Assembly: GCA_021802225.1 (NCBI GenBank)
Contig: JAKAAS010000117.1
Location: 1-6,237, forward strand
Length of the DNA: 6,237 nt
Source: Bacillota bacterium
GTDB taxonomy: Bacteria > Bacillota_E > Sulfobacillia > Sulfobacillales > Sulfobacillaceae
Direction of reading: 5' to 3'
Numbering within the stretch: the stretch's first letter is position 1; every line of letters starts with the position of its first letter. The translations under genes were made by a program, and so were the position numbers. The notes below the pieces were generated by a model. The model was given only the letters and a program-made list of their open reading frames with translations, searched no databases and was not told where the DNA came from. Of this stretch, positions 1-5,547 are shown one piece after another.

Positions 1-177
1 CCCTTTGATGACTTTTCCAGGGATAATCGTGTTGGGTTCGTGGATGATTTTCCCAGGGATGATGGTGTTGGGTTCATGAATAGTCTTCCCTGGAATGATG
101 GTGTTGGGTTCATGGATGATTTTCCCAGGGATGATGGTGTTCGGCTCGTGGATGATTTTGCCCGGAATGATGGTCGG
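1..177 (-). repeat. 36-bp coding tandem repeat (12-residue unit), at least 4.9 copies
   Basis: Units lie at 177-142, 141-106, 105-70, 69-34 and 33-1, the last cut by the window edge. They encode PTIIPGKIIHEP, NTIIPGKIIHEP, NTIIPGKTIHEP, NTIIPGKIIHEP and NTIIPGKVIKG. The second and fourth units differ at one base of 36 (CAT/CAC, synonymous). The third unit carries several synonymous changes and one Ile-to-Thr change. The mostly silent differences suggest the peptide period is conserved by selection. The last visible unit already departs (VIKG for IIHE), so the array may be ending there or changing type. Confidence 0.95.
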
Positions 178-1230
178 CGGGGATTGAGTGGGTGCTACGG
201 TCGTGGTGACGATCATCGCCGGACTCAACACGGGATTGATGGTGCCGTCCCATGAAAAGCCATCAAAGGGCGTATTTACGATGGACTGGTTGGTGGCGAT
301 CGTCGCGGTCTGCATGACGCTTTGCCCCGGCTGGGGATCGCTCCATTGGGCCTCCACACCATTGAGTGTGAGAGCGGTGGTGCCGGAGTTAGCCACATTC
401 GCGCCGCCCTCTGGCGTGATGGTGGTGGTCGCGCTGACCCCATCCTGTTGCGCGTCAGTTTGGGCTTGACTCAACGTGGTGGTTCCTTGTGCAAACAAGG
501 AGAGTCCTGGGGTGAGAACATGATTAATTTCGGGTTTCACGTCGAGCGTTTCGCCTGAAGGCAAGGCCGTACTGGCGGGAATAGTGATGGTTTTGGATGT
601 GGCAGAAAGCCCAGCACCCGTGAGACTCACCACGACCGTACCGGATTGCCCGGCGGGCAGAGTCCATAGCCACGCTTCTTGGGTGTTTTGACTTGCTTCG
701 ACGCTCAGAGTGCCCGCGGTATTGGGAGTAGTTGCCACGGTGTCCATACTGATTTTTTCTGTGTCGCCCGATGTGGTGCTGGTGGTGGTTTGACCGATCT
801 CATCGCCGAGTGGAGTAAGGGTACCGGTGGATACGTGGATTTGGGCCGTTTCGCCAGTCTGAGGGGCCAAAGAATCCGCGAGATTGAGGATCACCGGCGG
901 ATTGCCAGCGCGACTTACGGCACTCGTAACCGCGAGAGTCGCCTGGCCATCCACCTGATCGCCCGCACCACCACTCGCGCAAGTGCCGAAGTCGCACCCG
1001 CCAGAGGCAGTGGACGCTGTGGGAGAAAGCGAAGCCGTGATCGTGCTGGTTTCCGTGGGATCGGCGGTGGTACCGGAGCTAGTGGTTGTACCCGATGCGG
1101 TCGTCCCTGACGTTGTTTGTGTCGCAGTCGTGGGCGCCGTCGCGGCAAAGGCCGGTACGGCGCTCAGGACTGGCGTCAACAGCGAGAATACCGCCCCGGC
1201 GGCAATGGTCAATTTGGTATTTTTGGTCAT
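1..1230 (-). CDS. Secreted Ser/Thr-rich repeat protein, partial (C-terminus beyond window)
   Basis: Exported surface or extracellular protein of unknown function. The frame is open from the ATG at 1230 to base 1, giving 410 residues with no stop. Residues 1-29 form a Sec signal peptide: a basic start (MTKNTK), a hydrophobic core (about 8-25) and an AFA|AT cleavage site. No lipobox Cys is present. Residues 30-75 are a low-complexity Thr/Ser/Ala linker. A Cys-x4-Cys pair (C79, C84) could form a small disulfide loop. Residues 95-345 alternate in a beta-rich way typical of Ig-like or adhesin domains; this is inferred from composition only. Residues 352-410 are 12-residue repeats of the type NTIIPGKIIHEP. 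The start is fixed by an AGGAGG site at 1240-1245, nine bases upstream. It is the last visible gene of the cluster, 62 bases after the 135-aa gene. No sortase motif is seen; the C-terminus is missing, so its anchoring is unknown. It could be an adhesin, a stalk or S-layer-like subunit, or a cargo of the upstream apparatus. Confidence 0.92.
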   Translation of the reverse strand, partial: MTKNTKLTIAAGAVFSLLTPVLSAVPAFAATAPTTATQTTSGTTASGTTTSSGTTADPTETSTITASLSPTASTASGGCDFGTCASGGAGDQVDGQATLAVTSAVSRAGNPPVILNLADSLAPQTGETAQIHVSTGTLTPLGDEIGQTTTSTTSGDTEKISMDTVATTPNTAGTLSVEASQNTQEAWLWTLPAGQSGTVVVSLTGAGLSATSKTITIPASTALPSGETLDVKPEINHVLTPGLSLFAQGTTTLSQAQTDAQQDGVSATTTITPEGGANVANSGTTALTLNGVEAQWSDPQPGQSVMQTATIATNQSIVNTPFDGFSWDGTINPVLSPAMIVTTTVAPTQSPPTIIPGKIIHEPNTIIPGKIIHEPNTIIPGKTIHEPNTIIPGKIIHEPNTIIPGKVIKG

Positions 1231-1292
1231 CTTTGATAGCCTCCTTTGGATTGGTCAACAACAACAAAACCCCTACGTCTATAGCGTTTTTT
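1231..1292 (-). other. 62-base gap before the secreted repeat protein
   Basis: Contains a run of eight A just after the 135-aa gene's stop, a TATAGA hexamer, a GTT triplet run (TTGTTGTTGTTG) and the SD site at 1240-1245. The TATAGA could be a -10 element for separate expression of the secreted protein, but no matching -35 lies 16-18 bases upstream (those bases are GC-rich). No terminator is seen. Confidence 0.35.
1240..1245 (-). promoter_or_regulatory. Shine-Dalgarno site of the secreted repeat protein
   Basis: AGGAGG nine bases before the ATG at 1230. It fixes the start of the secreted protein and places its signal peptide at the very N-terminus. Confidence 0.85.
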
Positions 1293-1700
1293 TTACTTAC
1301 GCCCCGCGACCCAATGGGATTCCCGCCGTGCCGCCCGGCTCAGAAACTGGGCGATGGCGTTATGGTCGAGCGATGGGAAGAGGTGGTGCAGGACGATCTC
1401 CCCCAGTACCCACACCAGCAGGGCAACGAGCCCGGCAAAGACGGCCCATTCCACGAGGTCCTGCACAAAATTCCAGAGGCCGCGCACGGTCAGAATGCGT
1501 CGACGCGCTACTCTGGCGGGTGCCGACATCATCACCATCACGGGTTGGGTAGGCGCGGACGTTGGTTCAGGCCGCGATGGTTCTGGTGGCGGAGTGGGGG
1601 CTATTTCCGGTTCGGTGACTGGTACGGGGCGGTGTTTACGGCGCCATGCATAAAAGATTACGAGCCACACGACGGCGGCTCCCAAGGCTATGGACCACAT
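1293..1700 (-). CDS. Small membrane protein with two TM segments and a proline-rich loop
   Basis: Not recognised as a named family. The 135-residue product has TM1 at about 1-20 (MWSIALGAAVVWLVIFYAW), followed by RRKHR. A Pro/Glu/Thr-rich linker occupies about 25-53 and a basic patch (ARRR) about 65-68. TM2 is at about 84-105, and a polar basic tail ends in GRK. By the positive-inside rule the linker and basic patch face the cytoplasm and both ends face out. The frame extends 16 codons further upstream to an ATG at 1748, but I chose the ATG at 1700. A perfect AGGAGG lies eight bases before it, and it overlaps the stop of the 25-aa gene as TAATG. The 1748 start has its SD only three bases away and would put an acidic stretch in front of TM1. 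It is probably a structural or scaffold component of the same envelope assembly as its neighbours. That role is inferred from context only. Confidence 0.85.
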   Translation of the reverse strand: MWSIALGAAVVWLVIFYAWRRKHRPVPVTEPEIAPTPPPEPSRPEPTSAPTQPVMVMMSAPARVARRRILTVRGLWNFVQDLVEWAVFAGLVALLVWVLGEIVLHHLFPSLDHNAIAQFLSRAARRESHWVAGRK

Positions 1701-1777
1701 TAGCGCCGCCTCCTGTTCTTGAGCCACCATATCAATCCGATCATCCATACCCCTCCTGCAATCAGTGCAATCGTCAT
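1700..1777 (-). CDS. 25-aa single-pass membrane peptide, translationally coupled on both sides
   Basis: A small gene below usual annotation cut-offs. The product begins MTIALIAGGVW, continues MIGLIWWLKN and ends RRRR before TAA. Residues 2-19 form one hydrophobic helix rich in Trp, Ile and Gly. The basic tail (KNRRRR) predicts N-out/C-in topology. Three sequence features support translation. The start overlaps the 411-aa gene's stop as ATGA. An AAAGGAG site sits ten bases upstream at 1788-1794. Its own stop overlaps the next start as TAATG. It resembles the small regulatory or assembly membrane peptides found in many operons, but no family is recognised. The alternative is a non-functional leader whose translation only feeds ribosomes to the next gene. 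The hydrophobic core with basic tail argues that the peptide itself matters. Confidence 0.68.
   Translation of the reverse strand: MTIALIAGGVWMIGLIWWLKNRRRR
1709..1714 (-). promoter_or_regulatory. Shine-Dalgarno site inside the 25-aa gene, setting the 135-aa gene's start
   Basis: AGGAGG eight bases before the ATG at 1700. The same six bases are the AGG AGG codons of the arginine tail (R22-R23) of the 25-aa peptide, so coding and ribosome binding share the sequence. The site decides for the 1700 start over the longer 1748 start. Confidence 0.82.
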
Positions 1778-3009
1778 GATTTTGTGGCTCCTTTCACGGG
1801 TAGAATTTTCGGTTCGGCGTGGTGAAACCACTGTCCGACATGCGGGATGTGCGGCCAGCCGTGCGCGGCAAGGGCGTGGGCAAGCAGGCCAAGTACGACC
1901 AATCCGCCCGCCGAGAGGGCCCAGGGGACCAGGTGATCCTCATGCTTTCGGAGCCAAAGCAACCAACCGGGCACAGAGTAGTCCGGTCTCACAGGTGCAA
2001 GCAACGTCCCTAACGCGGCAGACAGGGTGGGGTTTAACGTCGGCGGCCATGCGGAGTCAGGCGGGGGGAGAAGGTGCCAGCACTCCGACTGGACGGCGGG
2101 ATCGGCAGGCCCAGACCACCACAGGACCCGTTGCGCAGGGGTGCCGACATCCGCCCCTGCCCGTAGCGAGAGGTGGTTGGTCAACCCCGGTACTTGCTCC
2201 CAGCGCGTGACGGCCGGGAGAACAATGAGTTCCAGATCAGGCAGTAGGGGAAGGGATGGCGATTGTGGACGCACCCCCAAATCCATCACGATATACGCCG
2301 CTTTCCGCTCGCTGAGGATGCTTTCGAGCGTGGCGGTGCCCGTGGGATAGATGCTCGCTCCGGGTGGGAGCTTTTCAGCCGCCGTCTCGAAGCGTCTCAG
2401 ATCGCTGGGCTTTCTATCGGGCGGAAGCTCCAGCATGGCGGCCGGCCAGCCTTGCCCCGCCAGCCAGAGGGTAATCACAGAGGCAAGGAGTGTGATGCCA
2501 CTCCCCGGTAAGATCCCCCGAATGGCAATGATGGCAGGGCGGTTGGTGCTCGCGATTTTCCGCTCAATGATCCGTTCTTTCTGGGGCGCTGGGGCCACTG
2601 GTGCCGCCTCTTCGTCCCAGCTCAGTCCGCCCCCTTGCCAGCGCGCGGCATCGGCATACGTGGGATGGCGGGCGATGGCCTCATCCAAGGAGTAGGCATG
2701 GATGACGATATCTACCACGCCCATGCCTACGACGGCACTGATAAAGTCATTCGGGGGTGCCAGATCATCCGGGATCTCAATGATGATCCGCGTCTCTGGC
2801 CTCGCGACACGGAAGCGCCGGATCGCGCTCTGGTCGGGTGTTTCTAGCGCCTCGTAGGCAATCCAGAGGATGTCGACCGGTGCGCGTGACGCCTCTTTGA
2901 GTGCCGCATTCAGGCCATCCACCAATGACAAGAGATGGCAGGAGTGCCCTGCCGTCTCTGCCTCATGCAATCTGCCGGAATCTTTCGCGATGATGAAATC
3001 GATACGCAT
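1774..3009 (-). CDS. CpaE/MinD-like protein with receiver-like N-terminus, degenerate P-loop and C-terminal TM
   Basis: A 411-residue protein laid out like CpaE/TadZ (Tad pilus positioning proteins). Residues 1-118 look receiver-like, with alternating strands and helices (MRIDFIIAK, VDILWIAY, TRIIIEIPDD, VDIVIHAYS). An Ala/Pro linker follows at about 132-145. From about 158 there is a MinD/ParA-like core. The expected Walker A motif (KGGxGKT) is replaced by RGILPGSGIT at 164-173, lacking both the signature and the catalytic lysine. A Walker B-like strand (AAYIVMDLG) lies at about 237-245. One hydrophobic segment at about 360-382 (LVPWALSAGGLVVLG onward) would tether it to the membrane, which is unusual for the family. 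The start at 3009 is chosen for AGGAGG at 3019-3024. The frame runs 38 codons further but would overlap the preceding gene. Its stop overlaps the next start (ATGA). It is probably a non-hydrolysing scaffold or localisation factor. The fold assignment is by motif layout and is moderately sure. Confidence 0.88.
   Translation of the reverse strand: MRIDFIIAKDSGRLHEAETAGHSCHLLSLVDGLNAALKEASRAPVDILWIAYEALETPDQSAIRRFRVARPETRIIIEIPDDLAPPNDFISAVVGMGVVDIVIHAYSLDEAIARHPTYADAARWQGGGLSWDEEAAPVAPAPQKERIIERKIASTNRPAIIAIRGILPGSGITLLASVITLWLAGQGWPAAMLELPPDRKPSDLRRFETAAEKLPPGASIYPTGTATLESILSERKAAYIVMDLGVRPQSPSLPLLPDLELIVLPAVTRWEQVPGLTNHLSLRAGADVGTPAQRVLWWSGPADPAVQSECWHLLPPPDSAWPPTLNPTLSAALGTLLAPVRPDYSVPGWLLWLRKHEDHLVPWALSAGGLVVLGLLAHALAAHGWPHIPHVGQWFHHAEPKILPVKGATKS
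1788..1794 (-). promoter_or_regulatory. Shine-Dalgarno site of the 25-aa gene
   Basis: AAAGGAG ten bases before the ATG at 1777, lying within the last codons of the 411-aa gene. Together with the ATGA overlap it supports translation of the small peptide. Confidence 0.6.
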
Positions 3010-3018
3010 AGCGTTATC

Positions 3019-3024
3019 CCTCCT
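3019..3024 (-). promoter_or_regulatory. Shine-Dalgarno site fixing the start of the CpaE/MinD-like gene
   Basis: AGGAGG nine bases before the ATG at 3009, in the 17-base gap after the 267-aa gene's stop. It excludes the longer frame that begins at 3123 inside the preceding gene. Confidence 0.85.
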
Positions 3025-3026
3025 AC

Positions 3027-3830
3027 CTATAAAAATTTCCCGTCGGTGACGGCGCTGAGCGGTTCGGTAGAGGCCTGAATCATGTTGAGGGCTCCGGTGC
3101 CGCTGAAATTTGTGGAATCCCAATCAGACATCATCCCGTAGAGGCCGTGAAAGCTCGTGAAACTTTGTTGCCAGACCGTGATTTGCACGGCGGCGGTTCC
3201 GGTGGCGCTATTGGCGGCGCTGACACTCTGCATGCTCCATCCTTCCGGCTTGCTGACCGCGCCTTGGAGCGATTGCCACGAAACGTTACCCGCTAGGTTC
3301 GCGGGCCCGCTCTCGTTTTCGTGCAGATCAAAGGCCCATTGAAGGGATAGCCGCGCCGGGCTCGGGAGCTGAGCACTTAACTGCCCTGGCAGGGTGCTGG
3401 GAATCCATGTCCACGTGGACGTCGGCGTCTTGCGGATACCGAACCAAAGAGTTTCCGCGCTGTTGCCGTCCTCATACACACCCTCTGGCACAAGCGCCCA
3501 TGTCTCCTGCGGGTCGGCGGGATCGGTGGCGGTCTGAATCGGGTTCGCCGGGGCAGCGTTATGACTAATGGCCTCGTAGCTAGTCAACGCCGATCCCGTG
3601 TGATGGCCGCTGCGCGGTAGAGCAGGCATGGGAGCGGGCGGTTGGGTCGGCGTAGCGCTGGTGGTTTTGGTGCGTGTCGTCCGGGAATTTTTGGGTGTGC
3701 TGACGTGGTGCAAGACGTGGTGGGGCAAAGGTTTGACCGTTTTTGCCGGGGTGCCGGTGCTGATAACCACCAATACCCCGACGACCACGACGGATGATCC
3801 TCCGATGAGCCATTTGGTCGAGCGTTGCAT
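3027..3830 (-). CDS. Membrane-anchored extracytoplasmic protein with Thr/Pro/His-rich stalk
   Basis: Not recognised. The 267-residue product opens with MQRSTKW and one hydrophobic helix at about 7-25 (WLIGGSSVVVVGVLVVIS). There is no clear signal-peptidase site, so it reads as an N-in, C-out anchor. Residues 27-87 are a low-complexity stalk rich in Thr, Pro, Ser and Lys, with two His clusters (HHVLHHV near 37-43, and GHH). From about 107 a compact domain rich in Trp and aromatics follows, probably mostly beta strand (ETWALVPEGVYED, LWFGIRKTPTSTWTW, VQITVWQQSF). The start is the ATG at 3830, not 3839, because AAAGGA at 3839-3844 is eight bases from the former and abuts the latter. Placed between the wall hydrolase and the CpaE-like gene, it probably forms part of the same envelope structure. 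The VirB8/TcpC-like position in conjugation operons is an analogy only; I see no sequence proof. Confidence 0.88.
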   Translation of the reverse strand: MQRSTKWLIGGSSVVVVGVLVVISTGTPAKTVKPLPHHVLHHVSTPKNSRTTRTKTTSATPTQPPAPMPALPRSGHHTGSALTSYEAISHNAAPANPIQTATDPADPQETWALVPEGVYEDGNSAETLWFGIRKTPTSTWTWIPSTLPGQLSAQLPSPARLSLQWAFDLHENESGPANLAGNVSWQSLQGAVSKPEGWSMQSVSAANSATGTAAVQITVWQQSFTSFHGLYGMMSDWDSTNFSGTGALNMIQASTEPLSAVTDGKFL

Positions 3831-3902
3831 AGGTATCATCCTTTCATAATTTGTCGGCCTCTGTGGGCCTCTCTAAGCGCGTTTCAAACCGCCGAATGAT
3901 AT
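3831..3902 (-). other. 72-base gap between wall hydrolase and anchored stalk protein
   Basis: The largest gap in the cluster. It contains a direct repeat of AGAGGCC (AGAGGCC-CAC-AGAGGCC) and the SD site of the next gene. I see no hairpin followed by a T tract and no paired -35/-10 boxes, so read-through from the upstream gene is the simplest reading. Confidence 0.4.
3839..3844 (-). promoter_or_regulatory. Shine-Dalgarno site choosing the 3830 start of the anchored stalk protein
   Basis: AAAGGA eight bases before the ATG at 3830. It lies directly against the in-frame ATG at 3839, so that ATG is unlikely to be used. Weaker than the AGGAGG sites elsewhere in the cluster. Confidence 0.65.
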
Positions 3903-5534
3903 TTACTTGGGTGGATTCTTCGCGATCATCTGGGCGGTGCCTTCGATGTTGTCGGCATATTGGGCCATGGTCAGGGTGTTTCCGTTTGACGCATCCGGGA
4001 TGATATTGAGGTAGGCTTGCGCCGTGGACCAGCTCATCCCTGGCTGGAATCCGCCACTTTTCATGTTCCCGAGCCCACCGTAATACTCCGCGCTGGCCAG
4101 CCGCCAGCTCCCCAGTGCCGCATGATTTTCTTCCAGCAATTCCGCACCCAAGACGATATTCTCCTGCGGGTTTTGCCGGGCGCCCGGATACCAACCGGGC
4201 AGTCCTTGGGCGGTGGCGGGCTCCAGTTGCATGAGCCCAAAGGCTCCCGCTAATCCTTGGGATCCGGCATCTTGGGCCCCGCCTGACTCATGGCTCATCT
4301 CTGAGGCAATCCAGTCGGCGGGAACGCCGGTAAGACTGGACGCTTTCTCAATGTCCTTCCACCAGTAAGAAATTCTGTGGGCGGGTGGGATGTTGGTGAT
4401 CGTCGCGACGGATCCCCCAGAAGTCTCCGGCCACTGGATGCTATCCTTATTGCCATTGGGCCAGTAGGCGGTGATTTGGTCGAGGGCATTAGGGCCGGTG
4501 AGCTGAAATTGAGCGCCCCAAATACTGCCGCCGCTCCAAATGGGGATCTGCTTGTCTGCGGGGCCGAGATAAAACGTGGTGGTCTGGCCGGATTTCGTTT
4601 TCCCCCAAACAGAGACGGGCGGGGCAACATCAGTACCGCTCAGATAATGATGGATGATGATCGTCCGGGTGCCCTTTTTGGTGTGGACATACTCCACGGT
4701 ATGCGGCTTCCATTTGTGCGAGAAGGTGGCCCCATCCGGGGCAGCGCCGACGGCAAAGACCCATTCCTTCTGTGGCGGCGTGCCGGGATCTTCCCACTGG
4801 CCGGTCTTTTTGGACCACATGGCCAAGGCCCACGCGCCTAAGTGAGGTCCGCTGTCGTAGCTTTGGACGAGCTGTTTGATTTGGTCCGCGTAGTTGCCAC
4901 TAGCACTCCAACCGGGCGGGGTCTGGACGGCGGCATGAAATTGGGTGAGGTCGGTTTTCCAGTATTTGCCTTGCAGATTCGCCGCCAGATAATGCGTGCC
5001 GGTACTGAGGTTCCAGTCGACGTCATGGTGCTGGCCGCTGGGGATGGTCAAGTCCTTGCCGTTCAGTCCCATAAGACCGTACCCGATGCCGATATGGTGG
5101 ACGCCTTTGGGGCCGATGCCGAGCATGCCGCGATGGTAGGCCGTATGACAGGCTTCGCCGGTGGTCTTGCCATTGCTACAATACCACCGGTCGCCGTACA
5201 CTTGGCCGTCACTGGCCTGCTCCATCACGGCGAGGGCGATCACATTGGGGATGCCGTCTTGGTCCGTAAATTTTGTGGTGGTCAGCAACCATTCTGCTGG
5301 GCGGCTCATCGTGGTGGCTATCGCTGGGGGGTGGGGGCCGAAGATGTTAGAGAGCCAGTTGCCGATGCCTGCCAGAAGAACGGTGCTGGCGACAGCTCCA
5401 ATGATGACGATGAGGCCACCCCCAATAACAGGAGCCCCCGCTCCGGCGGCCCAGAGGATGATGCGTTTCGTGGCCTCTTTTTTGAGTTTGTTGGCGACGG
5501 CTTGTTTCAGTTGTTCGGCGCGGTCTTCGGCCAT
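3903..5534 (-). CDS. Membrane-anchored peptidoglycan hydrolase with two SLT/lysozyme-like domains
   Basis: A 543-residue protein that probably cuts cell-wall glycan strands locally to let an envelope complex pass. A charged helix (about 1-24) is followed by one long or two short membrane segments at about 25-60, rich in Gly, Ile and Val. Domain 1 (about 80-225) follows the lysozyme-like plan. It has a candidate catalytic Glu at about 105 (ALAVMEQAS), GYGLMGLNG at about 151-159, and a NLSTGTHYLAANL helix at about 176-188. C119 and C129 could form a disulfide. A beta-rich Trp/Lys-rich region (about 229-385) separates the domains. Domain 2 (about 400-520) is a canonical family-1 transglycosylase: catalytic Glu at about 416 in SHESGG, GAFGLMQLEPATA at about 430-442, NIVLGAELL, and AEYYGG at about 482-487. 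The start is set by AGGAGG at 5542-5547, seven bases upstream. Such enzymes accompany conjugation, type IV secretion and phage entry systems. Domain 2 is confident; domain 1 is probable. Confidence 0.93.
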   Translation of the reverse strand: MAEDRAEQLKQAVANKLKKEATKRIILWAAGAGAPVIGGGLIVIIGAVASTVLLAGIGNWLSNIFGPHPPAIATTMSRPAEWLLTTTKFTDQDGIPNVIALAVMEQASDGQVYGDRWYCSNGKTTGEACHTAYHRGMLGIGPKGVHHIGIGYGLMGLNGKDLTIPSGQHHDVDWNLSTGTHYLAANLQGKYWKTDLTQFHAAVQTPPGWSASGNYADQIKQLVQSYDSGPHLGAWALAMWSKKTGQWEDPGTPPQKEWVFAVGAAPDGATFSHKWKPHTVEYVHTKKGTRTIIIHHYLSGTDVAPPVSVWGKTKSGQTTTFYLGPADKQIPIWSGGSIWGAQFQLTGPNALDQITAYWPNGNKDSIQWPETSGGSVATITNIPPAHRISYWWKDIEKASSLTGVPADWIASEMSHESGGAQDAGSQGLAGAFGLMQLEPATAQGLPGWYPGARQNPQENIVLGAELLEENHAALGSWRLASAEYYGGLGNMKSGGFQPGMSWSTAQAYLNIIPDASNGNTLTMAQYADNIEGTAQMIAKNPPK

Positions 5535-5541
5535 GGCATTC

Positions 5542-5547
5542 CCTCCT
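5542..5547 (-). promoter_or_regulatory. Shine-Dalgarno site overlapping the stop of the 125-aa gene
   Basis: AGGAGG seven bases before the ATG at 5534. It shares bases with the upstream TAG stop (TAGGAGG), so the two genes are tightly coupled. It excludes the in-frame start at 5603. Confidence 0.85.

Noticed and set aside
1..177. Short regular repeats as a CRISPR array
   Set aside because: The 36-base units abut with no spacers, are in frame, and encode a constant peptide with silent variation.
850..867. LAPQTGE in the secreted protein resembling a sortase LPxTG motif
   Set aside because: It is internal (about residues 121-127), lacks Leu-Pro adjacency, and no hydrophobic stretch and basic tail follow it.
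1260..1295. TATAGA hexamer with an upstream A run as a promoter for the secreted protein
   Set aside because: No -35-like box lies at 16-18 bases and the region upstream is GC-rich. It is kept only as a note in the gap entry.
983..1703. Plus-strand frames of 189 and 205 codons across 983-1552 and 1086-1703
   Set aside because: They are antisense to the secreted protein's signal-peptide region and the 135-aa membrane protein and cross the gap between them. Low-complexity Val/Ala/Pro-rich translations mark them as shadows.
3010..3123. 38-codon N-terminal extension of the CpaE-like gene
   Set aside because: It would overlap the preceding gene's C-terminus, is Arg/His-rich and unlike the family, and the AGGAGG at 3019-3024 points to the ATG at 3009.
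3831..3902. TTGAAA as a -35 box in the gap before the stalk protein
   Set aside because: The bases 16-18 downstream (ACAGAGG) do not resemble a -10 element.
3844..4194. 116-codon minus-strand frame over the end of the hydrolase gene
   Set aside because: It overlaps the catalytic SLT domain in another frame, is rich in Arg/Gly/Pro, and has no SD site of its own.
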